From Clostridium_AW malenominatum (GTDB lineage Bacteria; Bacillota; Clostridia; Clostridiales; Clostridiaceae), in assembly GCF_039521365.1 (NCBI RefSeq), contig NZ_BAAACF010000001.1, forward strand, positions 310,001 to 374,000: DNA of 64,000 nucleotides, given 5' to 3'. Made by a program: the position numbers and the translations under genes. The first letter of the stretch is position 1. Each line of letters starts with the position of its first letter. Shown one piece after another: positions 8,122 through 17,762 of this stretch. The notes under the pieces were generated by a model. That model saw only the letters and a program-made list of their open reading frames with translations, did not search any database and was not told where the DNA came from.

Positions 8122-9552
8122 TCACTGACGTTTTTTATCTTTTGGATTTAAAAAGTTTGGTCTTTCTTTAGATGATTTAATATTGCTCATAATATAATTC
8201 TTCATATCATTGTAGTTAAATGGGGAAACAGGAGCTGTATATGGTATGCCAAAACTATTTATGGAGGCTATTTTAATTATTATTAATGTATATCCCATAA
8301 TAAAGCCAAATAGTCCAAATACACCAGTGAGAAAAATCATCATAAATTTTAGTAATCGTATTGAAGCCATAATAGTATAATCAGGCATAGCAAAAGAACA
8401 CATTAATGATAGGGATACAATTATAACAATAAGTGGACTTACAAGTCCGGCTGAAACTGCCGCTTGACCTATTACAATAGTTCCTACTATACCAATGGCA
8501 GGGCCTATTGCTTTAGGAAGTCTTATGCTTGCTTCCCGTAATAATTCAACTATTATCTCCATTAGGGTAACTTCTACTAATGCATTTACAGGAACTGTGA
8601 CCCTTGAAGAGGCAAGGGTTAGAATATATTGAGCCGGTAAAATATCTGCATGAAAGGCAACTACTGCAACATACAAAGCTGATAGACTAAGGGTTGTGGT
8701 CAAAGCAAGAAATCTCAGTGACTTTGTAAAAATTCCTACATATATACTATCGTAATGATCATCACCTGCATCTAAAAATTCAATAAAACTTTTAGGAGCT
8801 ATTAATGCTAAATTACTACCATCAACAATTATACATACTTTTCCCTCTAATATATTTGCGCAGGCTGAGTCAGATCTTTCACTAATACCTATTTGAGGAA
8901 ATAGCGTATTGTTTTTTTCAGATATAAATTTTTGTATATATCCTGATTCCATAATTCCATCTATATGTATATTATTTAATTTCGATTTTATCTCTTCTAC
9001 ATATTTTGAATTGGCAATATCCTTTATATAAATTACTGCTACAGAGGTTTTGGTTCTTACCCCAACTTTAAAATAATCTATTTTTAAAGCTTTATCCTTT
9101 ATTCTATATCTTATAAGAGATATATTTGAATCAATGCTTTCAGTGAAAGCGTCCTTGGGAGAACGTATGGAACTTTGTATTTCTGGAGATTCAGTAGTCC
9201 TTTTTTCAACTTTAAAGGTGTTAGCTATTATATATTCATTGCTATTTAAAAGTATAATTATTGTTTTACCTTCTAAAAGATAGTCGGCGATTTTAGATTC
9301 ATCTAATTCAACAATAATATCATCTACAAACATAATTGAACTTACTATTTTTTCGATAGTGGGCTTCGATGTATAATTATATTGCAATAAAGGCTTTATT
9401 ATATTATTGGAAAGGCTATTTCTATCAGTAAGTTGTTGTATGTAAATTATAAAAACATCTTCATCTACAAGTTTTAAATTTCTTATGCATATATCTGTAA
9501 TATTAGTTTTAATATCGTCTATTATTTGTATATACTTATTTTCCTTATTCAT
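8122..9552 (-). CDS. Spore germination receptor A subunit (GerA family)
   Basis: A 476-residue GerA-family protein. The N-terminal soluble half (about residues 1-270) includes the conserved IRSPKDAFTESIDSNISLIRYR stretch shortened at its end, and the C-terminal half has four to five membrane segments (about 275-440). Ger receptors sit in the spore inner membrane and trigger germination on nutrient binding. It is the last gene of a minus-strand operon in the order B-C-A, 12 bases after the C subunit gene. The germinant cannot be read from sequence. Confidence 0.93.
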   Translation of the reverse strand: MNKENKYIQIIDDIKTNITDICIRNLKLVDEDVFIIYIQQLTDRNSLSNNIIKPLLQYNYTSKPTIEKIVSSIMFVDDIIVELDESKIADYLLEGKTIIILLNSNEYIIANTFKVEKRTTESPEIQSSIRSPKDAFTESIDSNISLIRYRIKDKALKIDYFKVGVRTKTSVAVIYIKDIANSKYVEEIKSKLNNIHIDGIMESGYIQKFISEKNNTLFPQIGISERSDSACANILEGKVCIIVDGSNLALIAPKSFIEFLDAGDDHYDSIYVGIFTKSLRFLALTTTLSLSALYVAVVAFHADILPAQYILTLASSRVTVPVNALVEVTLMEIIVELLREASIRLPKAIGPAIGIVGTIVIGQAAVSAGLVSPLIVIIVSLSLMCSFAMPDYTIMASIRLLKFMMIFLTGVFGLFGFIMGYTLIIIKIASINSFGIPYTAPVSPFNYNDMKNYIMSNIKSSKERPNFLNPKDKKRQ

Positions 9553-9564
9553 AATAACAATCCT

Positions 9565-10701
9565 CTAATTATTCTTAGTAGGTTCAGTTTCAAATAGATT
9601 AAAATTAACAATTTTTAATTCAACATCAACATTAAAATTTGCCTTTAGATATTCTTCTTGCCAATTAATATTTTTATATATATTATAATTATCTGCTTTG
9701 AAATATTTGCCAAAGCCAAATATATCACACTGAAATTCTGTTTGAGAACGTTCTATAGCAGAAAGTACAGCTTTTTTTATGTTATTTGAAAGTTCTTCTT
9801 CTAAAGTTTTAATATCATCACTATTTATGGACTCCATATAATATGGATATATAAGCTGAGTATTAATGTTTAGTTTCATGTCTATATTAACTTTATTATC
9901 AACGTAACTGGTAGTTATTTTTCTTTTCTTTAAAATTGATTTTAAGGACAATGGATTTTCAATATTCCTAGGATGAGAAATAACATTTTCATGTTTAGTT
10001 TTTTCCCCTAATATTAATAAGTAACCAATACTATCTCTGCTATCGATAATTCCAACTAATTTTGAATCTTTCATTGCAGCCAATCCAAGGTACTTTATAG
10101 AATCATTTTCCTTTGTTATATATGGGATTACATATCCAATATCTTTAAATTGTATACTAGATTGTATATCTTGAAGGGTTGTATATATACTCATTCCTTC
10201 TCTTTCAAGGGTTCTTATAGTGTTTTCTATGGCATACCCCACAGAGATGTCATTTTTTACTGGCTTCAAAAATAAGTCTCTAGTAGGTTCCATGCAGGCA
10301 GTAATTAGAAGAGACTTTCTCATGCCAGGAAGAAAATCAATTCTATTTATATAGGACTCAATTCCTTTTTGGGCATATTTCTTGCTAAAGGTAATTACTC
10401 TTAGTGCACCAGAAAAATCTTCAGAAGGTACATGTGTATCAAAATCAAATCTAGCTTTTTCAAAATTATAACCCGTTGATTGAAAAAAATATGTATCTGA
10501 TAGCTGAGCTTCTCCTTCAGTTGCACTTGATTTAGAAGTAAGATTTGCAATTCTTCCAGTAATCTCTACGTTGCCATTAATTTCATCTACTCCTACGGAA
10601 AGAGTAATACTTCTTCGATTTATATCATTATAATCCCAGCATCCTGTTAATAATGCAGGTATTATTAAGATGAGAATTAGTTTAATGTATTTTTTTGCCA
10701 T
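9565..10701 (-). CDS. Spore germination lipoprotein (GerC family)
   Basis: A 378-residue protein with a signal peptide ending in a lipobox, LLTGC (Cys21), followed by WDYNDINRRSITLSVGVD, typical of Ger(x)C proteins. The C-terminal domain has the usual FGFGKYF and late charged region. It overlaps the upstream B subunit gene by 20 bases, indicating coupling. By family knowledge it is the lipid-anchored receptor subunit in the spore inner membrane. Confidence 0.93.
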   Translation of the reverse strand: MAKKYIKLILILIIPALLTGCWDYNDINRRSITLSVGVDEINGNVEITGRIANLTSKSSATEGEAQLSDTYFFQSTGYNFEKARFDFDTHVPSEDFSGALRVITFSKKYAQKGIESYINRIDFLPGMRKSLLITACMEPTRDLFLKPVKNDISVGYAIENTIRTLEREGMSIYTTLQDIQSSIQFKDIGYVIPYITKENDSIKYLGLAAMKDSKLVGIIDSRDSIGYLLILGEKTKHENVISHPRNIENPLSLKSILKKRKITTSYVDNKVNIDMKLNINTQLIYPYYMESINSDDIKTLEEELSNNIKKAVLSAIERSQTEFQCDIFGFGKYFKADNYNIYKNINWQEEYLKANFNVDVELKIVNFNLFETEPTKNN

Positions 10702-11776
10702 GGTTTTTCACCTTCGTCATTATCAATAAAATAAAGGGTATTATTAATGTTGTTACAATGCCTAAATAACCGCTAAATTTAAGCAACTGTTCTACATCCT
10801 TTGTAGTTTTGGGGATTTGAGAAGCTATAAAAGATATTATTACTACAAGTTTTATTAAGGTATTATATTGTAAGTTTTTAAAAAACTTATTTATACAAAG
10901 TGTTAATACATATCCCCATATAGAGATACTACAAATTATATTCATTGACCAATAAATTATATATATACCATCAAGTCTTCTAAAAAATTCGAGATAGGGT
11001 ACGTCTAAACCTTTAACTACAGAAAATAAAGGAGTTTTGTAATGTATTATAGATTCAACTCCAATTACGGAAATACTTGATTCTACAGTATAAAAATATA
11101 AAAGGGTTATAAAAAACAAGGTGCAAATTGTGTATTTTAATATTTTTTTATTGTATTTTCTATTAATAGGAATAAAAAAAAGAATTTCCATTCCTAAGAA
11201 AGGGAAAACTAATTTAAATGAGTCTTTTATGTAGCTAACTATGCTTTTAGATATAAAAAGAGGTCTTATGTTTACTAACTTCCCTTGACTAGCTAATATA
11301 GTATTCAAGAAAATAAAGCCTAAAAGACTCATAAATCCATAAAGTAGACTAATTCTTCCGATGGTCGGTAGTCCTTTTGATAGTGCATAGTATATAACTA
11401 TAAAAAACAATAGTGAAATTGACCATACAGGAGTTCTATTTAAAATAGTTAGATTTATAGTTTCTGCATATATTCTAGTAAGCATGGTAAAGCTTATAAA
11501 AAAGTATATTATATAGATTGTCAAAAAAATATAGGTAAATATTTTACCCACTAATATTTCGCTGAATTCATAAAAGACCTTATCTTCATGAACATAAGAA
11601 ATATAAGTAATCATATAAGTAACTATAATTGCTACACTGCCCATAATAAACATAGAAATCCATCCGGAAGTTCCAGAAGCCTCTGCTACAGTTTTGGGAA
11701 GATTAATAACGCCGTATCCAACAATTACACAGTAAAGTACAAAGGATATTTCTTTATTTGTTAGTGAGTTATTCAT
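10682..11776 (-). CDS. Spore germination permease subunit (GerB family)
   Basis: A 364-residue integral membrane protein with about ten hydrophobic segments, in the amino-acid/polyamine/organocation superfamily as expected for GerB. It starts MNNSLTNKEISFVLYC, and the family ISxxQ region is replaced by TNKEIS. It is the first gene of the minus-strand ger operon. The divergent start region shared with the other ger operon is only about 90 bases. B subunits are the proposed germinant-binding part of the receptor. Confidence 0.92.
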   Translation of the reverse strand: MNNSLTNKEISFVLYCVIVGYGVINLPKTVAEASGTSGWISMFIMGSVAIIVTYMITYISYVHEDKVFYEFSEILVGKIFTYIFLTIYIIYFFISFTMLTRIYAETINLTILNRTPVWSISLLFFIVIYYALSKGLPTIGRISLLYGFMSLLGFIFLNTILASQGKLVNIRPLFISKSIVSYIKDSFKLVFPFLGMEILFFIPINRKYNKKILKYTICTLFFITLLYFYTVESSISVIGVESIIHYKTPLFSVVKGLDVPYLEFFRRLDGIYIIYWSMNIICSISIWGYVLTLCINKFFKNLQYNTLIKLVVIISFIASQIPKTTKDVEQLLKFSGYLGIVTTLIIPFILLIMTKVKNHGKKIH

Positions 11777-11866
11777 TTATTTTCCCCCTTGTATAATATA
11801 GCTAAAGTATATCCATTTTTACGAATAAAAATCCATTATGTGAAAAAACTACTAATGGGTGATAAT

Positions 11867-13405
11867 ATGCTTAGCAAAGTAAAAAAGATATTTAATTATA
11901 TAAAGCTTAAGGGAAAAAATAATAATTTTAGTAATGGACAAAATGAAATATACAGAATACCTAGTTCAATAGACAAGGTAAAAGAAAAATTTAAGAGGGA
12001 CTTAGAATTATGTAGTGACTTAAATTTAAGAGAAATAGCATTTGGCAAAGATAGAAGGCGAGGATTAATATGTTATTTTTCAATACTCGCTAATAAAGAG
12101 ATAATTGATAATATAATTATTAAATCCATGATGGATGAAAAATTAGAAATACCAAAAGAAGGAATTGTTGATTTTATTATAGAGAGCGTAATTAATGAGT
12201 GTGAAGTTAAAAAAACAGAGGATTATACTGAAGCAATAGATGAAATGCTTTCAGGTAATACTTTAATTTTCATAGATGGACAAAAGGAAATAATTCTAGT
12301 AAATACTCATTCTAATATAGGAAGAGCTATCGAAGAGCCTCAGAATGAAATGGTAGTAAGAGGACCTAAAGAGGGTTTTACTGAGGATTTAGATTTGCAA
12401 ATTGCCTTAATAAGAAAAAAAATCAAAGATAAAAGATTAAAGTTTGAGGAATTTAAACTTGGAGAGAAATCTAAAACCACTGTAGTATTATGTTATGTAA
12501 AGGGAATAGCAAAGGAAAATATAATAGATGAAGTGAAAAAAAGACTTAGTAAGATAAAAATAGATGCAATTTTGGATTCTGGATACATAGAGCAATTTAT
12601 AGAAGAAAACCCTTATTCACCCTTTTCTACCGTAGGAAATAGCCAAAAGCCTGATGTGGTGGCGGGGAGGATATTGGAAGGAAGAATTGCCATACTGTGT
12701 AATGGAACTCCACATGTACTTACCGTACCATATCTTCTAATAGAAAGTATCCAAGTAAGTGAAGATTATTATAATAGAACTTTGATATCATCTCTTTTAA
12801 GAATTGTTAGAGTTTTAGCGATTCTTATAAGTGTATTTTTACCAGGGATTTTTGTGGCTCTTCAAAGCTTTCATCAAGAGATGATAACCACTGTGTTACT
12901 TATAACTATGGCTGCCGCTAGAGAAGGGGTACCTTTTCCGGCAGTTATAGAAGCTCTACTTATGAACTTCTTTTTTGAAATTCTAAAGGAATCAGGAACT
13001 AGACTTCCCAGAGCTATAGGTTCTTCTATTAGTATAGTAGGAGCCTTGGTGCTAGGAGAGGCAGGGGTTAATGCAGGTATAGTAGGTGCTCCGATGGTAA
13101 TGGTTATAGCTCTCACTGGAGTATCTGCCTTTATAGCTCCAGATTTATCAGATGCTATAACTATATATAGGGTTATTTTTATAATTCTTGGGGGAAGTGC
13201 AGGGTTTTATGGTATAGCTCTTGGGGTATTCGTTATTTTAACTCACCTACTTTCCATGAAATCTTTTGGTATACCATATACCATGACCATATCACCCTTT
13301 ACAAACTTTAAAGACTCCCTGTTTAAACCTCCGATTTTTAAGATGAAAAAAAGGCCAGAGTATATGGTAGGATATGATATTAATAAACAAGAGGGAGAGG
13401 AGTAA
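11867..13405 (+). CDS. Spore germination receptor A subunit (GerA family), second operon
   Basis: Start placed at ATG 11867, with GGGTGAT just upstream, giving 512 residues. The longer frame from TTG 11789 has no ribosome site and runs through the promoter region. The N-terminal soluble domain (about 1-300) carries VVRGPKEGFTEDL and IRKKIKD, and the C-terminal half has several membrane segments. It is first in a plus-strand A-C-B operon facing the first ger operon, and it is clearly a paralogue of the A subunit at 8-9.5 kb. Confidence 0.92.
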   Translation: MLSKVKKIFNYIKLKGKNNNFSNGQNEIYRIPSSIDKVKEKFKRDLELCSDLNLREIAFGKDRRRGLICYFSILANKEIIDNIIIKSMMDEKLEIPKEGIVDFIIESVINECEVKKTEDYTEAIDEMLSGNTLIFIDGQKEIILVNTHSNIGRAIEEPQNEMVVRGPKEGFTEDLDLQIALIRKKIKDKRLKFEEFKLGEKSKTTVVLCYVKGIAKENIIDEVKKRLSKIKIDAILDSGYIEQFIEENPYSPFSTVGNSQKPDVVAGRILEGRIAILCNGTPHVLTVPYLLIESIQVSEDYYNRTLISSLLRIVRVLAILISVFLPGIFVALQSFHQEMITTVLLITMAAAREGVPFPAVIEALLMNFFFEILKESGTRLPRAIGSSISIVGALVLGEAGVNAGIVGAPMVMVIALTGVSAFIAPDLSDAITIYRVIFIILGGSAGFYGIALGVFVILTHLLSMKSFGIPYTMTISPFTNFKDSLFKPPIFKMKKRPEYMVGYDINKQEGEE

Positions 13406-13411
13406 AGTAAA

Positions 13412-14575
13412 ATGAATAAAAGAAAAATAATGTTTTTAATAGTAATTATGTTTACTGCCTCCCTAATGGTAAGTTGTATAGGGGCCATGGAATTAAATGA
13501 GTATGGAATTGTAACCATGGTAGGTCATGATAAAATTGATGATGAGATTCTTCTAACTATGGAAATAGTAAATCCTGTAGGTAAAAAAGAGATTATGAAT
13601 CCGGAAAAAGCAATAATAACTCAAACTAAAGGAAGTACTATTTTTGAGGCTATAAGAAATATCACCTTGTTTTTCGATAGAAAGCTTTACTTCCCCCATA
13701 CGAAGGTTTTTGTATTTTGTGATGAAGTAGCAAAGGATGGAATTTCAAAATACTTAGACTTTTGGCAAAGGGATTATGAAATAAGATTAAACAGTTATGT
13801 CTTAGTTTGTATAGAAGGAAATGCTTCAGAGTTATTTGGAACGCCTCCCGCTTCCGAAGATCTTTTGGGAGATTATGTAGAATATTTAATAAATAATACT
13901 AAGTATTCTGGGAAGTCTCTTAAAGTAAATTTGAGGGAGCTGGCTAAACAATATTATAGTGAGGGATCTAATGTTTATGTAACGGGTGTGATTAAAAAGG
14001 AAGCTAAAACTTCTACTCCTGGATTTCGATTGAATGTGGAGGGGATGGCAGTATTTATAAAGGATAAGTTAGCAGGGTATTTAGATGGGGAAGAAACTAA
14101 GGGGTATAATATAATAAAAAACAATATAAAAAGCGCTTTAATAGTAGCACCTAGTGGAGATGATTTAAGATTTTATACCATAAAGATATTAAATTCAAAG
14201 GCGAAAAGTTCTGTAAAGCTAAAGGAAGAAAAGTGGGAAATAAATATTGATGTTAAAATGGAAACTCTGATGAATGAAATTATGACAGACGAAAGACTAA
14301 GGGATGTAAAAGTTATAGACAAAATAGAAAAAGCTACGGAGGAAGTAGTAAAAAGTAACTTGGAAAGTTTGATAGAAAGGGCTCAAAATGAGTTTAAAGC
14401 GGACATATTTCATTTTAATGAATATGTTTATAGAAATGATTATGAAAATTGGAACAAGGTTAAGGGGAAGTGGGATGAAGTCTTTTGCAATGCCAGTGTT
14501 AAAGTAAATGTAGATGTAGATGTAGATAGAGATGCTTTATTAGAAGAGAGTTTTTTAAAGGAGGAGGTAGAATAA
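13412..14575 (+). CDS. Spore germination lipoprotein (GerC family), second operon
   Basis: A 387-residue protein starting 6 bases after the A subunit stop. The signal peptide ends in lipobox MVSC (Cys22). The body has the GerC features MELNEYGIVTMVGHDKI and, late, FNEYVYRNDYENWNKVKGKW. It overlaps the next gene by one base (TAATG). Role as for other Ger lipoprotein subunits, at the spore inner membrane. Confidence 0.93.
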   Translation: MNKRKIMFLIVIMFTASLMVSCIGAMELNEYGIVTMVGHDKIDDEILLTMEIVNPVGKKEIMNPEKAIITQTKGSTIFEAIRNITLFFDRKLYFPHTKVFVFCDEVAKDGISKYLDFWQRDYEIRLNSYVLVCIEGNASELFGTPPASEDLLGDYVEYLINNTKYSGKSLKVNLRELAKQYYSEGSNVYVTGVIKKEAKTSTPGFRLNVEGMAVFIKDKLAGYLDGEETKGYNIIKNNIKSALIVAPSGDDLRFYTIKILNSKAKSSVKLKEEKWEINIDVKMETLMNEIMTDERLRDVKVIDKIEKATEEVVKSNLESLIERAQNEFKADIFHFNEYVYRNDYENWNKVKGKWDEVFCNASVKVNVDVDVDRDALLEESFLKEEVE

Positions 14576-15687
14576 TGCTGAAATCCTATTATAAAATCTC
14601 CACCTATCAAGCTATAATGCTACTTGTTTTAACTAAATTAATAGATGCTTACACATATTTACCTATAATTTTACCTCCACCTGGAAATCAGGATGTTTGG
14701 GTAGTTGGCCTAGGGACTATGTTATATAATGGCATATTGTCGTTGTTAACTCTATTTTTGCTTAATAAATATAAAAATTTATCTATTATACAAATTGGTG
14801 AATTACTATTAGGTAAGGTAGGGGGTAAAATAATATCCCTCTTAACAGCTATATTTTTATTCTATCATTGCACTTATAGAGTGGCATTGATAGGATATTT
14901 TACTAGGAGTTTTATGTTACCCGACACACCATTATATTTAATTATTGGTGCAACTCTGATTTGCTGTTGCTACTCTGCTTATAAGGGACTTTCTATTCAT
15001 GGAAGGTTAGCGGAAATAATAACTCCTATTATATTAATAGATATAATTATAGTTTTATTATTAAACCTTAGAATTACAGACTTTAAAGTATTTCTTCCTA
15101 TATTAAAAACCACAACCTTTAAAGAACTAAATTTTGCATCTATAGTTACAGCTATTACCTATGATCAAATTTTTTTATTAGGATTAATATTTCCTAATTT
15201 AAAGAAAAGAGAAGAAGTAAATAAAATATATATTTACTTCTTAATTATAATTACAGCTTTTCATTTAATGATTATTATAAGCACCTTAGGAGTATTCGGA
15301 GTTAAGCAAGCGCTACATCAATCACTGCCTTATTTAGCTTCTTTGCAACAGATATCTGTACTGAAATTCGTTCAAAGATTAGAAGTTTTTAGTATATTTA
15401 GCTGGATAATAGGAATGTATATTGATTTATCCTTATCCATATATCTTGCTTCAAAAATCACTTCATATGTTGTAAGTGTAAAAAAATTTAATATATTTAT
15501 TATACCTTATGCAATTTTAACATATATAGTATGTAATTTAGAGCCGTTTAAAAAAAATATTTATATAAGAAAAATGATGACTTATAAAATTAAAACTCCA
15601 TTAATGAGTGTATTTATCATTGTGATTCCTGTCATATTGATAATAATGTATTTTATAAGGGGAAAACCTAGCGCTGATAAAAAATAA
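14575..15687 (+). CDS. Spore germination permease subunit (GerB family), second operon
   Basis: A 370-residue membrane protein with about ten hydrophobic segments, beginning MLKSYYKISTYQAIMLLVLTKL, close to the ISxxQ start typical of GerB. Coupled to the GerC gene by a TAATG overlap. It completes a full A-C-B receptor operon. No clear terminator lies between it and the oxidoreductase gene 55 bases on, which has its own RBS. Confidence 0.92.
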   Translation: MLKSYYKISTYQAIMLLVLTKLIDAYTYLPIILPPPGNQDVWVVGLGTMLYNGILSLLTLFLLNKYKNLSIIQIGELLLGKVGGKIISLLTAIFLFYHCTYRVALIGYFTRSFMLPDTPLYLIIGATLICCCYSAYKGLSIHGRLAEIITPIILIDIIIVLLLNLRITDFKVFLPILKTTTFKELNFASIVTAITYDQIFLLGLIFPNLKKREEVNKIYIYFLIIITAFHLMIIISTLGVFGVKQALHQSLPYLASLQQISVLKFVQRLEVFSIFSWIIGMYIDLSLSIYLASKITSYVVSVKKFNIFIIPYAILTYIVCNLEPFKKNIYIRKMMTYKIKTPLMSVFIIVIPVILIIMYFIRGKPSADKK

Positions 15688-15742
15688 TTTTATTTAAAAA
15701 AATATTTACTATGGTAAAATTGTATTAGAGGGGGTTTTAAGA

Positions 15743-17005
15743 ATGATGGAATATGATGTAGTTATCATAGGTGGAGGAGCAGCAGGTCTTGCGGCAGCCA
15801 TTTCAGCAAAAGAAGAGGGTATTGATAATATTATTATATTAGAAAGAGAAAATTCCTTAGGTGGAATATTAAATCAATGTATACATAGCGGCTACGGTCT
15901 TTATAATTTTAATGAAGAGTTAACGGGTCCAGAATATGCCCAAAGATATATAGATAAAATCAAAGATATGAATATTTCATATAAATTAAATACTATGGTA
16001 ATGAATCTAGCTAAAGATAAAACTATAACTTTATTAAATAGCGAAGAAGGAGTTTTTGAAATAAAGGGTAAGGCTATAGTTTTAGCCATGGGTTGTAGGG
16101 AAAGGCCAAGAGGCGCTTTGAATATACCAGGTAGCAGAAGTGCCGGAATATTTACTGCGGGTACCGTACAAAGGTTTATAAATCTAGATGGATATCTGCC
16201 AGGGAAAGAAGCGGTTATACTAGGTTCTGGAGATATAGGATTAATAGTGGCAAGAAGAATGACTTTAGAAGGAGCAAAGGTTAAAGTAGTAGTTGAACCA
16301 ATGCCTTATTTTGGGGGACTTAAAGAAAACATAGTTGGATGTTTAAAGGACTTTAACATACCACTAAAGCTTAGTCACACCGTGATTAGTATAAAAGGTA
16401 AGGATAGGTTAGAAGGAGTAACCATAGCTAAAGTGGATAAAGATAGAAAACCTGTTGATGGCACAGAAGAGTTTATAGAGTGTGATACCTTAATTTTATC
16501 CGTTGACCTTGTACCTGAAAATGAACTTTCAAAAGAAGTGGGTATAAAAATATGCGATGAAACTAACGGTCCCCTAGTTAATGAAAGTCTAGAAACTAGT
16601 ATAGAAGGTATATTTTCCTGTGGTAATGCACTGCATGTCCATGATTACGTTGATAGTATTAGTATAGAAAGTAATCTAGCTGGTAGGAATGCTGCAAAAT
16701 ATGTAAAAGGCGACAGGTTTAAAAATAAGGGAGATAGTATAGCGATTTTATCAGGAGAAGGACTTAAATATACTGTGCCTAACTTTGTAAATAAAGAAAA
16801 TGTAAATGATTTTTTGAAAGTTAAATTTAGAGTGGATAATGTGTATAACGAAAAAAAAATATCTGTATATTTTGATGAAAAGAGAGAATTTACTTTCGAG
16901 AAAAGTATATTTACTCCAGGGCAAATGGAAGATGTAATAATTCACAAGGAAGTGATAAATAAATATCCTTCTTGTAAAAATATTACATTGAAAATAGAGG
17001 AATAG
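15743..17005 (+). CDS. FAD/NAD(P)-dependent oxidoreductase (COG0446-like)
   Basis: A 420-residue flavoprotein with RBS GAGGGGG. The FAD Rossmann motif GGGAAGLAA is at residues 10-18, a second nucleotide-binding motif GSGDIGL is near 155-161, and the family segments LNQCIHSGYG and MGCRERPRG are present. This type is found in clostridia beside glycerol-3-phosphate or opine oxidation genes, but none is adjacent here, so the substrate is open. It converges on the RusA-like gene across a shared terminator. Confidence 0.8.
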   Translation: MMEYDVVIIGGGAAGLAAAISAKEEGIDNIIILERENSLGGILNQCIHSGYGLYNFNEELTGPEYAQRYIDKIKDMNISYKLNTMVMNLAKDKTITLLNSEEGVFEIKGKAIVLAMGCRERPRGALNIPGSRSAGIFTAGTVQRFINLDGYLPGKEAVILGSGDIGLIVARRMTLEGAKVKVVVEPMPYFGGLKENIVGCLKDFNIPLKLSHTVISIKGKDRLEGVTIAKVDKDRKPVDGTEEFIECDTLILSVDLVPENELSKEVGIKICDETNGPLVNESLETSIEGIFSCGNALHVHDYVDSISIESNLAGRNAAKYVKGDRFKNKGDSIAILSGEGLKYTVPNFVNKENVNDFLKVKFRVDNVYNEKKISVYFDEKREFTFEKSIFTPGQMEDVIIHKEVINKYPSCKNITLKIEE

Positions 17006-17014
17006 TAAAAGGTT

Positions 17015-17050
17015 AAAGAGTGTTTAAAAAAGTTTTTTTAAACACTCTTT
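17015..17050. terminator. Bidirectional terminator overlapping a coding end
   Basis: AAAGAGTGTTTAAAAAA (17015-17031) and the complementary TTTTTTTAAACACTCTTT form a long stem serving both convergent genes. The minus-strand RusA-like gene stops inside it (17024), so its last nine codons are part of the hairpin. Confidence 0.85.
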
Positions 17051-17644
17051 ACATATTTTCATTTTTCCATTATTGGCAGATAGTAGCTGTCCATTCCCAT
17101 TACCCTTACCGCATATATAACAGGTGTTATTACAATCCCTAGGAATAGTTTCCTTAGCTTTGGTTAAAGAAGAGTTTTTCTTATTACTAGGAAGGGAATA
17201 TTCAATGGGTTTGTCTTTTACGTCTTTTTTAACTATTTCGTAATTAATAGTATAGAAGCTTTCTCCAAAAAGTTCTAATTCAAATCTAGGATTATCTTTA
17301 TCATAATATTCTTCTATAATCATTCTTCTAATTTGAGCATCGTTTATAATAAGACCGCTTTTTTCTATACCATCAAAAATACTTTTGGTTATATTATTTG
17401 TATCTGGATGTCTTTTTTCGCTTTTATAATAAACTTTAAGTACTGCAATCAAAGACTCTGTAAGAACAGTACTAGGATTTTGAATTCTCGCCTCATATGC
17501 AATTTCCTCTTCGTAAAGGGCGTATCTATCATGGTATTTTCCAGAGTTATAGGGAAGTATAGCTCTTCCGTTAAGATTAAAAAGCTTAAAGTTTGACTTA
17601 GATATTGGAGAACCTGCTACAATTATTTTTGCGTAATTATTCAT
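17024..17644 (-). CDS. RusA-family Holliday junction resolvase with C-terminal zinc finger
   Basis: Start chosen at ATG 17644, six bases after AAGGTG; two earlier in-frame ATGs lie on or before the ribosome site. The 206-residue protein has a RusA-like core with the acidic motifs HPDTNN and NDAQI and a basic patch between them; RusA enzymes cut four-way DNA junctions with such Asp residues. A C-terminal extension (about residues 160-206) carries CYICGKG and ICKECL, a four-Cys zinc finger unusual for the family. RusA is mostly phage-borne, but no other phage genes are nearby. Function is inferred from motifs. Confidence 0.7.
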   Translation of the reverse strand: MNNYAKIIVAGSPISKSNFKLFNLNGRAILPYNSGKYHDRYALYEEEIAYEARIQNPSTVLTESLIAVLKVYYKSEKRHPDTNNITKSIFDGIEKSGLIINDAQIRRMIIEEYYDKDNPRFELELFGESFYTINYEIVKKDVKDKPIEYSLPSNKKNSSLTKAKETIPRDCNNTCYICGKGNGNGQLLSANNGKMKICKECLKKLF

Positions 17645-17762
17645 TATCATCACCTTATTATATGTTATCATCTATTAGGGAAAGCTTTCAATAGAAGGTT
17701 GATAAGAAAAATTTATTAAAGTATAATTATTGTATTAAATTCACACATGAGGAGTTAATAAG

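Noticed and set aside
11789..11866. Upstream extension of the GerA frame from TTG 11789
   Set aside because: No ribosome site at the TTG; the ATG at 11867 has GGGTGAT just ahead, and the extension overlaps the divergent promoter region.
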